Assembly (NCBI GenBank): GCA_950022295.1
Contig: OX465600.1
Span: 312,118,031 to 312,182,030, forward strand
Direction: 5' to 3'
Length of the DNA: 64,000 bases
Source of the DNA: Bromus sterilis
Taxonomy: Eukaryota; Streptophyta; Magnoliopsida; Poales; Poaceae
The notes beneath the pieces are model-generated. The model saw only the letters and a program-made list of their open reading frames with translations. It was not told where the DNA came from and did no database searches. How positions within the stretch are numbered: position 1 is the stretch's first letter; every line of letters begins with the position of its first letter. The position numbers and the translations under genes were made by a program. Shown here piece by piece: positions 46,146 to 59,639 of this stretch.

Positions 46146-48376
46146 TTCAAGGTGGATGTTATGCGGGTGATCAACCTCTTTGGAAATCTTCATTCCGATA
46201 ATTTTCATTGGCTTAACTCCGCCAATATTGTCCTGTTGCCGAAGAAGGAGGGCGCGGAGGAGGTCTCCGACTATAGGCCTATTAGCCTCATCCACGCTAT
46301 TGCGAAGATCATCTCCAAGATGCTCGCTCTTCGTCTTGGGCCCCTTATGAACGACCTTGTCTCCAATGCCCAAAGTGCCTTCATCAAGAAAAGAAGTATC
46401 CACGACAATTTCCTCTACGTCAGGAACCTCGCCAGGCGCTTCCATAAAGGGAAGACCCCTGCTCTGCTCTTCAAGCTCGACATTCGCAAGGCGTTTGACT
46501 CGGTCCGTTGGGAATACGTTTTGGATCTTCGCCAACGCCGAGGTTTTCCCACCAGATTCTGGAATTGGATTGCCGCCCTGCTGTCCACGGCATCCTCACG
46601 TGTGCTCCTAAATGGTGTGGCCGACCCCCCCATTTCGCATGGCCGTGGCCTTAGACAAGGAGACCCGCTGTCTCCCCTTCTCTTTGTTTTGGCGATCGAC
46701 CCCCTCACACAAATCTTGGAAAATGCAACTAGAGAAGGCCTTCTTCACAAGCTTCGTGGTAGAGGCTCCATTTTGAGAACATCCCTTTATGCGGATGATG
46801 CGGCAGTTTTTGTGGCGCCTAGCAAGGAGGACATTCAAAATTTCGCGTCCATTCTCCATGCTTTTGGAGAGGTTACGGGTTTTTGCACCAACTTCGACAA
46901 GAGTTCTGTGGTCCCAATAAGGTGTGGTGATGTCGATCTTGATGACTTCCTTGAGGGCTTACCGGCAAAAAAAGCTAGCTTCCCGTTGCGCTACCTTGGT
47001 CTGCCGTTGTCAGTGTGGCGCCTCAAGAGAGTGGACTTCCTTCACCTTGAGGATAAGTGTGCGGGCAAGCTTCCCACTTGGAATGGAAGATATATTGCGA
47101 CGGCCGGTCGGGCTGCTCTCGTCAAGTCCGTCATTGCGTCCCAAGCAATCTACTACTTGACGCCCCTCATCGTTCCTCCGGGCACCTTGGAGTTTATTAA
47201 CAAAATCCAACGCGCATTCTTGTGGTCGGCGAAAGACAAGACCACCGGTGCTAAATGCAAGGTCAACTGGGAGTTGGTTTGCCGCCCTAAGGAGCAAGGT
47301 GGGCTTGGAATCCTTCACTTAGGAAAGTTTGCTACCGCCTTGCGTCTGCGTTGGCCTTGGCTAGAATGGAAGGACCCCGGAAAAATTTGGGTGGGTCTTG
47401 GCAACCCTTGCACCAAAGAGGACATGGATCTTTTCTATGCTGCTACAACCATCTCCGTTGGTAATGGGCTCAAGACCCCCTTTTGGCATGCGCCATGGCT
47501 AGATGGGAGGAAACCTAAAGATGTTGCACCTCTCATTTTCGAGCGCTCGAGCATGAAAAATTGTTCCGTCGGAAAGGCTCTGCTCGAGGATTGTTGGGTC
47601 GACAATGTGCGCCTTGACGAAAGCTTCACCACAGCCCATTTCTCGCAGTTCGTGGATCTCTGGAGCCTCACCGCAAATGTCCACTTAAATCAGGATGTTG
47701 GCGACGAAATCCGTTGGAAGCTCTCTGAAAACGTAGAGTATTCGGCCAAATCTGCTTACAAGATGCAATTCATGGGAACCATCACCTCCTACATGTACAA
47801 GTCGGTTTGGAGGCCTTGGGCTCCGCCCAAGAAGAAGTTCTTTGCCTGGCTTGCAAACCAAAACAGGGTTTGGACGGCCGATCGCCTCGCCAAGAGAGGG
47901 TGGCCAAATTGTGGGCTCTGTCCTCTTTGCAAGCAAACACCGGAGTCTCTTGTTCACCTCCTCGTGCACTGTCGCTTCACTTGGAGGATTTGGGATCTTA
48001 CTAAAAGTTGGCTAGGTCTCCACAACATCAGCACTGGATATTGGATTAACCTCAGTTTTCCGGATTGGTGGCTACGGATGACCAACGTTACTCCACACCG
48101 CAAGGCCATCGCTTCTCTCACCTTGCTTGTCACGTGGGAGGTGTGGAACGAGCGCAACGCTAGGGTGTTTCAAAATAAGAGTGTTCCGTCGTTGGTCGTT
48201 TTAGACAAGGTTAAAAATGAGGCTCGCTTGTGGGTCCTCGCGGGTGCCAAGTGTTTGGGCAACTTGATACCGCGGAAGTAGTGGGGTTATTTGTTTCGGT
48301 CTTGAACTTGCTTTCTTGCAATCCTCTCCTTAATTAATATACGGGGCAAAGCTTTTGCCTCTTGTTTCAAAAAAAA
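46146..48376 (+). mobile_element. 5'-truncated L1-type LINE with a long open frame
   Basis: The open frame runs from inside the reverse transcriptase to a stop at 48281, without an ATG at its start. Motifs include DYRPISLIHAIAKIISK, FKLDIRKAFDSVRW, RGLRQGDPLSPLLF, LYADDAA, and a C-terminal zf-RVT region (FFAWLANQNRVWTADRL, CPLCKQTPESLVHLLVHC). A short A tail ends at 48376. The flanks ATCCTGCTCC (46136-46145) and ATCCTGCCCC (after the tail) match at 9 of 10, a target duplication that fixes the 5' truncation point. The uninterrupted 709 codons suggest a fairly recent insertion. Confidence 0.9.
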
Positions 48377-48922
48377 ATCCTGCCCCGCCGCTGCCAGCTC
48401 CATGATGCCCGTCATGGTTGCTGGTGAGGGTCTCCACCACGGAGACGGGAGCACTCTGCCTTTCCCGTAGCAGCAACGGCTTCAGCGCGAGGTCAACTTC
48501 AGCAGGTTACGGTGATTTTCGTGTTGGATGCAGATCGATGGTGGATCTTTGTCCTCAAGGCGACGCATGCCTCGCGCACTGGATGGATCTCGAGCTTCAC
48601 CCTTGACTCCTTGAGGGTTTTTTGACGCAAACATTTGTATATGCGTCCTTCTCCTATTTACGAAGACCCGTAATGCTATGCATTTGATAATGGCACAGAT
48701 CAACAAACTTTAACCAATGCACAGGATATCCAGCACCTATGCGCTCGTCATCAGAAACTCCACGTTCTCCACGTATCCAGCAATTTCATTGAGTTTGTCT
48801 ATTAGTCGCAATTTCAAGCTCAAAAAAGTTATTAGCTTGTAATAATTGTTCTGACATTCACATTTTCATTCGGAAACTAAAACCCAGTTTCAAAGAATGG
48901 GCATGTCTAAGGGGATATTAAG

Positions 48923-49289
48923 TTTGGCTCTAGGGAAGCAAATGCTCCTGTGTGCCAAAAATAGATTTTACAAATGTCAAAAAAAATTGATGTGTTCATT
49001 ATCACATCAAAATGGTATATACAAATTTGCAGGTGAAAAACTTCAGCAATTTGACCTGTGCAAAAAAAGACAAGTCGTAAGCTAAATGCTACCTCCAAAT
49101 GTAACACTTAATTTTTTTTGTTTTTATTTCATTGACGATGCACTACTACGCCATATGACTTGAAAATGGTCGAGCACACTTGCCACACTAATATAAACAT
49201 CCACAAAAAAATAGAAAATTTTCAAAATATGTTTACCATTTATTTTATTTTACTGTTCATTATAGAGCACATGCTCCCCAGAGCCAAAA
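48923..49289. mobile_element. Small TIR element
   Basis: TTTGGCTCTAGGGAAGCA at the left is inverted at the right as the complement of TTTTGGCTCTGGGGAGCA. No clear target duplication was found, so the superfamily is unassigned. Confidence 0.45.
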
Positions 49290-50204
49290 CACCGCGTCCA
49301 TTCTATACTAGCTTGTTTGTACACCTTTGCACCTCTCTCTCACAACAAGTGAGGTTCAATTTTCAAACAGGGGAAAATCTATCTAGCATACGTGGGCACA
49401 CATGTTGTCTTGTGTGGCTGCTATCCTACGTGCTGGATCTGCTGGGAATCGGACACGATGAAAGCTAATACATGCACTTATGCTTACACTGTTACATGCA
49501 TGATAGCTTAACTGCTACGCAGATTACGCTAGACAGTACGATACCCTAGCGCATGCATGTGGCAGGGATACTTTTACACTTTTCTAACTTTTGGTAACAT
49601 TGTACCTCTGCTATTTGGAAACTAGGTTTTGTTTAATTTGATTTCTAACGTAATCTATAAACTAATAAAGCTTTATTAGAAAAATCTAATCTGGGACTAA
49701 CATGTTTACATTTGTGGTTACTAAATATGCTTTAGTCTGGCGCCTAAGATAGTTTGAATCAGGTGACTAGCATGTTTCAGTCTGAAATCATGTATTTTCG
49801 CCACTAAGCACATTTTAATCAGGCAACTACGCATATTTTAATCTAGAAATTAAGTATCGGTAATCTGACAGCTGATCACTTTATAATAAGAGGGCTAAAT
49901 ACTTTTAATTTGGCAATTAAATACCTTTTAACTTGAACAGTTAGTACTTAGCAAATGCATGCAAGAACACTAACCGCTGCCACCACATGCTGCTTTTTAA
50001 CTTTTACGCCTGCTTTTTGTTGCCTAAAGACTTACGAGCGCAGCTGCGCTCGTTTGATGGAGCGAGCGCACCCTACGCAGCATGTAATAGCACACACTAT
50101 TAGAGTACTGTTGACAATGACAGTTGAGGGGACCGTGTCCCATGCAGGCGGATGAGATATGCGCATGCATGTGCTGACACATTCATTATTACGCTTCATT
50201 TTTC

Positions 50205-51215
50205 TTAAAAGCAATAACTTTTGAACTGATTGTCCGAACGAAAATTCGTTTGCACCGTTAGGTTTCTCGCGACGAGATCTTCAAAACTAGATCTCATATG
50301 AGCACGTTTTGATAATTTTTAAAAAACAAGCAACTTTGATGCTAAACGAGGCAACTCTAGTGTTAAACATAAGCAACTATTGTACATTATATGTATTAAT
50401 GAATTTATCAATTAAGTATGACAGAAATCACTTAAAAATCATGACAAACAAATTTCATCGTATATAGGCAAGTAAGCATCATTGGGAGGCATCTTTGATG
50501 ATCACAACGTATTTTAAGGCTCCCATTTTGCTTTGTTTTTTTTATATAGGTGATTGGATTTACTATGACAGTTGTTTGGTTTGGCTAGGACAGTTGCTTA
50601 CTTTTTGCTAGGATAGTTGCTTGGTTTTGTTATGACAGTTGCTTAATTTACTAGGACAGTTGCTTGATTTAGTAGGATAGTTGCTTGGTTTACTAGGACA
50701 GTTGCTTGGTTTTGTTATTAAAGTAGTTTGTTTTTTGTTAAGATAGTTGCTTGATTTGTTAAGACAATTTTTTGGTTTGCTAAGACATTATGCATTGTGT
50801 ATTTTGATAATATAGTTGCATGGATTTGCCAGGACAGTTGCTTGGTTTTATTAGGATAGTTGCTTAGTTTTGTTAGGACAGTTGTTTGATTTATTAGGAC
50901 AATCAATTGGTTTTGTTATGACAGTTGCTTGGTTTACTAGGACAGTTGCTTGGTTTTGTTAGGACATTTTCTTTGTTTTACACAGATCAAGATGATAGGA
51001 AGTCATATTAGACAAACAAGAAGAGTTGCTTACTGGTAGCACTAAAGTTGCCTATATATGACACATAGTTGCTCAAAAAAAAGTGCATGAAAACCTATCA
51101 ATATGGGATCTAGTTTTGAAGAACTCGTCGCAAGAAACATAATGGTGAAAACGGATTTGAATTTCGATACTCAAATCAGAAGTTACGACTTTTAAATTGT
51201 TTTAAACCTCAAACT
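50205..51215. mobile_element. Fold-back element with central minisatellite
   Basis: The arms at about 50205-50310 and 51085-51215 are inverted copies (CGACGAGATCTTCAAAACTA and its partner with TAGTTTTGAAGAACTCGTCG). The same inner arm phrase occurs in the element at 8110-8790, which also has a tandem-repeat loop. There is no coding capacity. Confidence 0.65.
50560..50990. repeat. Minisatellite of ~20-22 bp units
   Basis: About twenty units are built on GGACAGTTGCTTGGTTT followed by TGTTA or ACTA. Units diverge and some carry small indels. It forms the loop of the fold-back element. Confidence 0.85.
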
Positions 51216-51819
51216 AATGCATGTGAACTGACTTGCAGAGCATCTTTGCTAATCACGCGAAGAGACAACATAATAGGGGACTAATTCTTTCCTTTTCTAG
51301 CGGCCGGACAGCCCGAGCAGTGGTCCCTTCTATATTAGGAAGGGCCGCTCGGCTAGACTGCTGGGCGCGCGTGCGTCAGCTAGCCACAAAACTTTAACTC
51401 CATTGCATGTGATTGATCATAGCGAAGGCAGTTAATAGCCGCTGCATGAGAAAACGGATATGCGGTGCAGCGGTGTAGAGGCGTCCTTCAAACAGACAAC
51501 ATTCATTGCAATGATCCACACTCACACAACAAACAACTACCAAAACTAACCTCTCAATGCACGAAAGGGGTATCTTTCCCTCCCCATTTTATCCTCCTGC
51601 ACCGCCCAACACCATTTGGTTGGAGGAAAATGCAAACACCAAAACAGTGTTTCCATCGTCAGGTTGTAGTACACTACAAAACGCATGCCTCTGGCATGAT
51701 CTAGATGCCTCTCCACGAAGAAACACTCCTAATTAAAACACTTAAGACCGTTCGCACAATTCATTTGCACTTACTATTTGAAGTTGATCCAAATTCATTC
51801 ATGAAGTTAAGAAAAAACT

Positions 51820-52070
51820 TCTAACAGATCAGTGTTGGCCTAGGTCTCTCTTACCGCCTATAAATATACCTTGTAAGCCGCCGCACGGGATAGTTCCTCA
51901 AGTTGTAAATCCCTCGGCGTTTGTAACACCTCCACAATAAGGAATATTTCGCTGGCTGGTGCCCGTGGTTTTTCCCTTCTTCGCGGAAGGGTTTTCCACG
52001 TTAAATCTGCGTGTCCCTTGTGTTGCTTTTCGTTCTTCTTCGTTGTTATTTGTGTGTCGATTCTCTAACA
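51820..52070 (+). repeat. Possible LTR fragment
   Basis: A TATAAATA motif (51860), a long pyrimidine-rich leader-like region and an end reading CTCTAACA resemble the U3-R-U5 end of a Copia LTR. No partner LTR or primer site was identified. Confidence 0.3.
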
Positions 52071-52237
52071 TTTACGAGTGAGCCAAAACTTCGCCCGATA
52101 AATTTCACCGATCCCGACCACCCCATGGCCAAACTCGATTCAGATTCGCTGACGTTGTGAAGACAAGTCTCCCGCTGACTTAGCCACAACACCCACCTTC
52201 CAATCTACATCAAACAGTTGTTGCATCACTCAACTTT

Positions 52238-52280
52238 CACTAGTAGAAAAAGGCTCATTTATTCCGGTTCTAAAGGGCCA
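52238..52280. mobile_element. CACTA-type terminus remnant
   Basis: CACTAGTAGAAAAAGGCTCA followed by TTCCGGTTC matches the left end of the element at 19194. Confidence 0.5.
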
Positions 52281-55021
52281 TCAATGCAAAAGAGTTGGTC
52301 CAATGCAGAAATTAACCGAAGTATGCCTAGTTCATAGATAGGTGCAAACACGAAGCGAACATCCTAGTGCGGCATCCAAACAATCTCTACTTTAGCACAT
52401 AATTTACACACAATACCACTGTATTTAGCATTAGGTTTAAACAATAGTCCACTCTCGATTTCATCAAACACAAGACCACCGCCTAGCAGAATACATCATG
52501 ATATCAACTGTTGCAACTCACTGCAAAATAGTACCAAACATAGTACATTCAGTTTTGGCACTTCATGTCAAACTATTCAGTTTCATTTACCAAACTAAGT
52601 GCATTCAGTTTTGGCACTTCAAATCAAACTATTCAGTTTCAGTACATCGATTCCGGGGGTGAGACCAAAGTAGCTTGCATCATTCCAGGGGCCTAAAGAA
52701 GGATTTCAAGAGATAAATCACCAATTTAGCTATGACCATGCATGGAGAAAATAACTAGTGAAATAAAGGTTAGGAATTTTTCATCATCATAGGAGTTTTT
52801 CAGTTTAATAATCATATCAGGTATTCTAAGAGGGGACACAGAGAGAAAATATCAACCACGTAGATTTTTAATATGGGGCAGGGAGAATCAGCTAAAGTAG
52901 AAATACCTAGCGAATCCGCAGCCTCGAGGTCAGCGTGTAAGTTGTTTTTGTGTGTAAGTCGGAGCAGCGGCTTCGGGGATGGTTGCAGGGTGTCGGCGTG
53001 GGTCGCTCGGGCGACAGAGCCGGTGGCTCGCCTAGTGTGCGGCCTTGGGGTCGGTGTGGATGCCGGAGTGGTGGCTTTGATTTGGTTTATAGGGTGTTAG
53101 CTTTGGGTTGCCAAATACACTCTTTCACGCTCGCACGTGGAAGCAAGCGATTCATACTAATTTCAAGCACGCGGCCAATAGCTACCATCCCTAGGACCCA
53201 CTAGGTGAAGGAAATCGTGGGCAGCCGGAGTGTATGTCTGAAATCGAGCGTTGGCGCGGCCGCACGTGAGTTAGCATCGTCCTTGGGTTGCTCGGGTAAC
53301 GAAGCCGTCCTCACTTGGAGCGTGGCCTCGGGATCGACGTGGGTTGATGGCGCCCTATTTTGTGTGGGTTGTAACGGTTTTCGTCCGGGTCTTAGTTAAT
53401 TAACCAGGCAACTCTATTTTTCTTAATTAATGCATAAATCTTAAGAAGCCGTGTTTCAAAAAACTCTAAGGCATGAAGAATTGGGGGAAGGAGAAATCCC
53501 TGTACATTACTAAGCTCACTCATTTTCATGAGTTGTGGTGCGTTGTTGGGTTTTTTTTTACCGTGCGTGAGATGTTGTCAGGTTATTAATTAGGTCGGTT
53601 GTGAAGCGTATGTAGGTCCCGTGGGCTGACTCGCGGCGCCAGCTTCCAGGTATATATGATGATGTCCCACGTGAGAACCTTGTACTGCCCTTCCGCTTCG
53701 CTGGTGGGGAATGCGTACGCCACACATCGCCTTGCGCAAGCGCCGCTGCCTGCCTCCGGTAGAAATCCTGCACACGTACGCACTCAGGATTGAGCCGGAA
53801 TTACAGTTCGTCAACTTGTAATCCACCGATTAGTTTTCTCACTCTCCTCTAGATCAACATCAGGACCTCTTCAAATCTCTACTTAGTTTATGCCCGGCTA
53901 AAAAGCCGAGCGCCCAGGCCATCTGTTGATTCTGTGACTCTGACGCGTAGACCCCATGCAGCTGCTAGCTCTCGATGTTGGCTGGGTAATGCATGACCAA
54001 TATTTAATGCCTGGTAGTAGCTCTTATGTTTTTTTTAACCATGGCAGCTTTCCATGTAGGCTGCATGTATATAGCGCTTTGCTTTTGATCATTTGTGCTT
54101 GCATTTAATTATCAGAAGGTCATTGTAGTTTTACTTGGTTAAAAATGAAAAAAATTGCATACACAAATACACATATAGTATGCACATTTGATATTTCACA
54201 TCAAAACTTTTTATACGGTACATACATTAAAAAAAATTACATATATCGCAATTTTTGTGTCTGTGGTCTAGGAATTTTTACAAATCACCATATTATTTAG
54301 CAAAAATTTAGTACTAAACATGGAAGAATTTTTTTCCTTTTTTTGCGTGGTTGCTTTTTTAACCTTTCAAATGTCAGTTTTGCTTTTCAATGCTACACAG
54401 GTGTTAGTTTAATCTTAATTGACCTTGAAAGGAGAAAAAAATGGCATCGACTATTTACAAGTTAGTTGAAGAAATATTCTACGTCGATCGGTACCAGGAG
54501 AGCCGTTGAACTGAAAGCAAACATGTACACTATTGCTAACATCAGATTGAAACACACTCCCCATCGTTTCTCCATTGATATCTTCCTTCGATGGCATCCT
54601 ATCGGAGCCCTCACCGGCCACCAACACTCTGCGACGTCTATGACTTCGGCTCGGGCACTGACTAATCCGGCCTTGACTCAAAAATTAAAAGGCCCCTCAC
54701 CCGCACCTGTTAACCCCTGGGCTCGCCTTCATCTGTGATGGTGCATCCTACGACGCGTCTCTAATTCTAGCTCGCTCCCAGCTTGGTTTCACCGTTGTCC
54801 TCGTGTGTTATTCCCGCTTTATGTGGCGCTTTATCTCCGCTTCGAGACTTTTCACAAAATCTACTGACGTGGATTTATTTTTCAGCGAACTTAAATGTAG
54901 TTGTTGGAGAAAAAATGCTATCACAAGTGCATGAAAAAAATACGTCCAACTAAGCCCATCAGCAGCTCAGAGGTGTGTATCTTAGACTCACCAAAAATAA
55001 TTTACAAAATACATACCTATA
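52281..55021. other. Intergenic, no gene seen
   Basis: A GC-rich stretch (52870-53400) holds two diverged ~200-bp copies sharing GGGT(C/T)GCTCGGG and GTGTGG phrases. It ends in a TTAATTAATG...TTTCAAAAAA segment that resembles the 3' tail of Triticeae L1 elements. A FAKE-coding look at 54460-54740 on both strands has no recognised domain. Confidence 0.4.
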
Positions 55022-55054
55022 ACCGTGCGCGGCGAAGCGCGCCATGCCATCTAG
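55022..55054 (+). mobile_element. Helitron-like 3' terminus
   Basis: GCGCGGCGAAGCGCGC forms a compact GC hairpin and is followed by CATGCCATCTAG|T, the Helitron 3' plan. The body lies to the left; its 5' end was not located. Confidence 0.45.
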
Positions 55055-55299
55055 TCTTTTTTATGATACCAGTTGTTAGAATAATCTAAGGTGTATAGTA
55101 GATTATTTGAGGACCAAGCAATCACACGAAAACGACACCGAGTTTTGTTAACGAGATTCATTGACATGGCTACTTCCCTTGGGTATGACTGTGGACAATC
55201 ATCCCCATGATACCGCTACAATAACGCACACCGACCACCAGGGCACCGACACATGCCGCCGCCTTGCCCTGTTGGTCTGTGTTATTATGATGGCTTAGC

Positions 55300-58200
55300 T
55301 TATATCGTGTGTATATCCTCACATTATATAGGAGGACTAGGATAGAAGTGTCCTATTAGGATACAGCTCCGTACACTATCTAAACACAATACAGTTTAAA
55401 GTTCAATTGTAACATATCCTATATACACAATATTCGACATAACCATAACAATAGGAGGAAGCAGTGCTGCAGAATAGTTTCTTCCTCTGGGATCTTGATG
55501 GATCAAGAAGCTCAACAAAAGCTGTCGTTGTGTGGCAAGGTAATCATCCATTCAAAATGCTTAACTTATTTGTAAAAATCTGCTAAACAACAGGTAAAGT
55601 AACAGAGAACAAATCACAATACATAATCTCTCTAGAAATTCAATATACAATGTACATATCACACACTAGAAATCACTATTAAGATTTTTGTTAAAAACTA
55701 CGCTTTAGCATATCACAATATTTAATCATATAAAATTATACACAAACATATGCACATTATTTCTCTCTCTCTATGTGTGTGTCTGTGTGTGAACATGATG
55801 TCTATTAACATATGCTAAAATATATAAACCTTATGCTATAATAATCATGTACACATATATAATTTTTGTTATAATATGATAGCTAAATTTAGCGAACAAC
55901 ATTTCTAATGATATACATTAAAAAGGTGTAACAAAAGAGACTGTACTTAATATTTTGTAATATTATTACGTGGTTTTCTATGTTATTTAACTAATAGAAA
56001 CTTATAGTCCTTAAGATATTAGTATGATAAAAATATTTTTAAAAAAATATAAAATTTTAGTATAAAAATGATAAATGTTAGCATAAAACATTAGTTTAGA
56101 CATACCTTTTTTTATAAATATCACAAACTAACCTTTGACAATTTCACACTAGAGATATTTGGCATCATAAACATTGTTTTCCTATGTAATTATCACGGAT
56201 AAGTTGATTCCAAGGAAAACACAATTATTCTGCATGTTAGGCACAACAAGCTAAAAAATTACTTAGATGACAACATATGTGCCCAATGACACCCTCCCAT
56301 TGAGATCTGTCCAAACATGTTAAGAAATGGCAGGCAATGCACAATGGTGTCTCGGCCGGCCCGTATGCCCAAAATAGTTTCCATGGGAAAAATATTTTTC
56401 ATATACAAAGATCGAAGTGTGCAATCATTTTGGGTATAGAATGACCATATTAGAAGTTGATATGAGAACTAAGCACAGCTCGTCCAGCGTGCCACTTCTC
56501 AATACCCATAAGAATAGTTGTAGGTGCAACTTCGAAAAACATAATTTGATAAAGATTTTCTTTCCTAGAGTTGTTGAGTCATTATCTACCTTAATTTTTG
56601 CAAATGATAAAATCTTTGGCGTCATAAGAAGGGCCGATCCATATCAACGTGACTTGGTTATGATTTCTATCATCTTTATTCAAATGGTGAGGCCATTGGC
56701 ATCGCCCCCCCCCCCCCTTGATATTCATGGCAGTTCATCTGCACCAATGGGTCACAGGAGAAGCAACAAGTGATGGATGACCCCAAACAAAAAATCGTTG
56801 TTAGGCTATCATGCGTCAACGATTGTGCCAACGGGTCGAGTTGCATCATGCCCGCACCTCACTCTTTTTTATCACCCATTATTAGGCTTGAGTCTCATTA
56901 CTGGGGCTAGGTTAGCTAGAGATGTGACTGTTCTAATACACATATTGTTGATGTAATGAGATGAGGCTGCAATAACATTTTCTCCAAACGTTTCTCCCCT
57001 TCAACTGGACGGCTAGGGAAAACTCTTCTCTTTAGGCTTCGCCGCCGAGCCCGTGGATACGTAACCTCTTTGCATGCCGCTCCGGTGGAAAATGACGTGG
57101 AGGGACATCCCGGTGCCTTCACTCCGGCTAGTAGTTCAGGTTAGGTTTTTTAGTCCTTGTTGGTGCGCACTCAGGCGGATAGTGGTGTTTCTTATTTGAG
57201 TTTTTCTTTCAGGCTCTGATCCTCCTAGAGTTCACCCCTCTGGACGTAATCAATGAAACTCCGGCGTAGATTTATGACGTCTCCTTGAGGCATTGAGATC
57301 AGGATATCTCATCATGTGTGTATGATGGGGAGATTTGGTGTCAATTGCTTCAAATATATTCAAGGGTTAAACAACGATGACTACGGCTTCAAGGCACATG
57401 GCACTGGTCCTTTGGGGAACATTCACGAAGACTTGCCAAATATTATGAACAAGGTCAAAGCAGCTCTGATAGGGGAGCGGTGACAACGGTGCGTTGGCCT
57501 CTCATTCTGGCACCGATAGTGGCAGTTTGGTGGTTGTTCGGTGGTCTAGATACTTTGATGTAATTTTTATTATCTTTGAGACGATGTATAATTCAGATGA
57601 ACTTTTATACTAGGCCTGAATCTTTTTCGAAAAAATAGATGAAATGAAAATAGGGTTGCACTGGCATGACATTCAAAAAATTAGACGAAATGAAAATAGC
57701 GTCGCACTGACATGAAATGAAGTCATTGACAGATCTGATAGGCGAATGTATCTGATAAATATGTGTGAAGTGATTGCCACACACCGACCAATGGGGGGAA
57801 CGAGAAAAATGGTACTATCTCTATAATTGTGATACTAATATGCTATTACCTTCGACCCATTTACCTATCGCTTAAACGGATGTATCACCGACCTATTTTA
57901 ATGTTAAAATACACCAATTTGAAAGCATGGAAACGCAAATGGCACTATCACCGACCTATATTACTTGTTGCTTAAACAGATGTATATAGATGTATTTTAA
58001 TGTTAAATACACGCATTTGAGATAGCGTGGCCAGCAAAGATGGCGTCATATTTTTGTTGCAACGAGCAATGGGGAAAGCTACCGCTGACCATTACATTTT
58101 TGTTGCTCAAACGAATATATCAAGATATATTTTAGTGCTAAAATACATCATTTGAGAGATGAACTGATTGTGTCTTTGCTGAATTATCGTACTTTGTTAT

Positions 58201-58853
58201 GTGCTATATGTATGTCAGTGTTCTGTGTGCTAGGAGGTTAGACTACGTGCGATGTATGTAACCAAATATCATGCCTTACATTCCACCTATAGCTAAGAGC
58301 ATCTCCAACAGACGCCAAAAAATACCACACGCTAAAATAGTTTTACACTTTAGCAGTTTTTGCGCTCCACAGCTGACATTTGTTTTCCTGATGCACAAAA
58401 ATATGGTGCCCAACATCCGACGGCCCACACCTGCAGCAGCCTAGATTTCACAGCGCGCACAATTCGACACGCAAAATTTGAAGCGCGGGATAGCGCTTTT
58501 TAGCGTGTTTTGCGCTAATTCTTTTGCACATACTCTATTTCACAACATCTGTTGGAGCGCTATTTTTTGTTCCGGCGGCCAAAAACAATGGGTTTGAGCG
58601 CGTAGGGAATTTTATAGGTCATCGTTTTCAGCGCGTAGGGCATTTTTTAGGTGCCTGTTAGAGATGCCTTAAGTGTGCAACCAAACTACATGCATTCCGT
58701 TGTCTTTTTCCTGTTTATCCTTAACCAGGATCCACTGAGCCTGGTTCACTCAACCAAACTCCGATGAAAAATCAACCAAACACGTTCTCAAGGCGCACAC
58801 CAGAGCCCGAGGCTAGCCGTTGTCACTGACTGGTGGGGTCAAATTTAGTTAAC
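55300..58853 (+). repeat. Long direct duplication, copy 1
   Basis: It is collinear with 60709-63750, from TTATATCGTGTGT to GCCGTTGTCACTGACT(G/A)G. Relative to copy 2 it has an additional ~650 bp at about 57680-58330 and lacks the SINE. Inside are AT-rich sequence, an L1-like 3' end at 57000-57636 (GATGTAATTTTTATTATCTTTGAGA, then a short A run), a (C)13 run at 56706-56718 and a MITE at 58297. Confidence 0.85.
58297..58669. mobile_element. Tourist-type MITE in duplication copy 1
   Basis: GAGCATCTCCAACAGACGCC at left; the complement of AGGCATCTCTAACAGGCACC at right; TAA duplications on both sides. The right part is also present in copy 2 (to about 63583), while the left end is lost there. Confidence 0.65.
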
Positions 58854-59066
58854 TTGTAGCTGTAGCTTTTATTCAGCTCCTTCTCAACCAATACTTCAAT
58901 AGAAAAATACTCGTAGTATCCTATCCAGTTCTTGCCGTAGTTTGTTAGTAAAAAATGTTACCTTTCATGACTCTCCAAGTAACTTATTTGCTTCATTTCA
59001 TTGTCCTCAATTAGTTGTGGCTTAACTTAAGATCTTCACTATTTTTGTTCCTCTTCTTGCACTAAG

Positions 59067-59145
59067 CTTGATCGAGGTGGAGACCTTGTTCGAGCTCTTC
59101 AAGAGCATTAGCGATACCGTCATCGACGACAGCCTCATCAACAAG
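59067..59145 (+). pseudogene. Single captured exon of a calcineurin B-like (CBL) calcium sensor
   Basis: The 26 codons after the first base read LIEVETLFELFKSISDTV and then IDDSLINK. This matches the CBL segment (EVEALFELFK...DDGLINK) that plant CBL genes encode on one exon with exactly these borders. It has AG before and GT after it. The following CBL exon (EEFQLALF) is absent, so it is an isolated fragment, probably carried by a transposon. Confidence 0.75.
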
Positions 59146-59639
59146 GTACTACTAGAGCACCAACAAGAAATAAGACTCTTACTGTAGTGTAGTGTTACAA
59201 TTCTGAATGACTTTACTATTTGCTAACGCCTAGTTCTTTTTTTCTCAGGTCCACTACATGGATTTTGAAACTTTAGAAGTTAGGTTGAATGCTCTTCTCA
59301 GTCGTGGATTTTTTCAACTTGAGATATGCTTTGGCTTCTTGAGAAGCTATACCGACATCGTACACAAACTAGCCCCAGATAGAATTATTTGATTCGAGTA
59401 CATAGAATAACAGAAATAATTGATGTTGTAAATTATCATTCAATGGATGCTTCTATAAACTGGTTACATGATCGTGTATAGTATGCCACTTTGGAAATAC
59501 TTTGTCTTGGGTCATAAATATATATGTAGATGGATGTATAAATATTATGATTTATGCAATGAATTTATTATGCTGAAAATAAGTACTGTTAAAAATTGGA
59601 CAATAAATGGGATAATTGGCGGCAATTTAAATTATGCCT

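Noticed and set aside
46152..48281. Long plus-strand frame as a host protein gene
   Set aside because: It starts without an ATG and encodes LINE reverse transcriptase and zf-RVT with an A tail and target duplications.
50560..50990. Repeat array that could be mistaken for CRISPR
   Set aside because: Units are contiguous with no spacers, the genome is plant, and the array lies in the loop of a fold-back element.
59250..59391. Sequence after a TTTCTCAG acceptor as a second CBL exon
   Set aside because: Its translation (YMDFETLEVRLNALL) does not match the expected EEFQLALF segment of CBL proteins.
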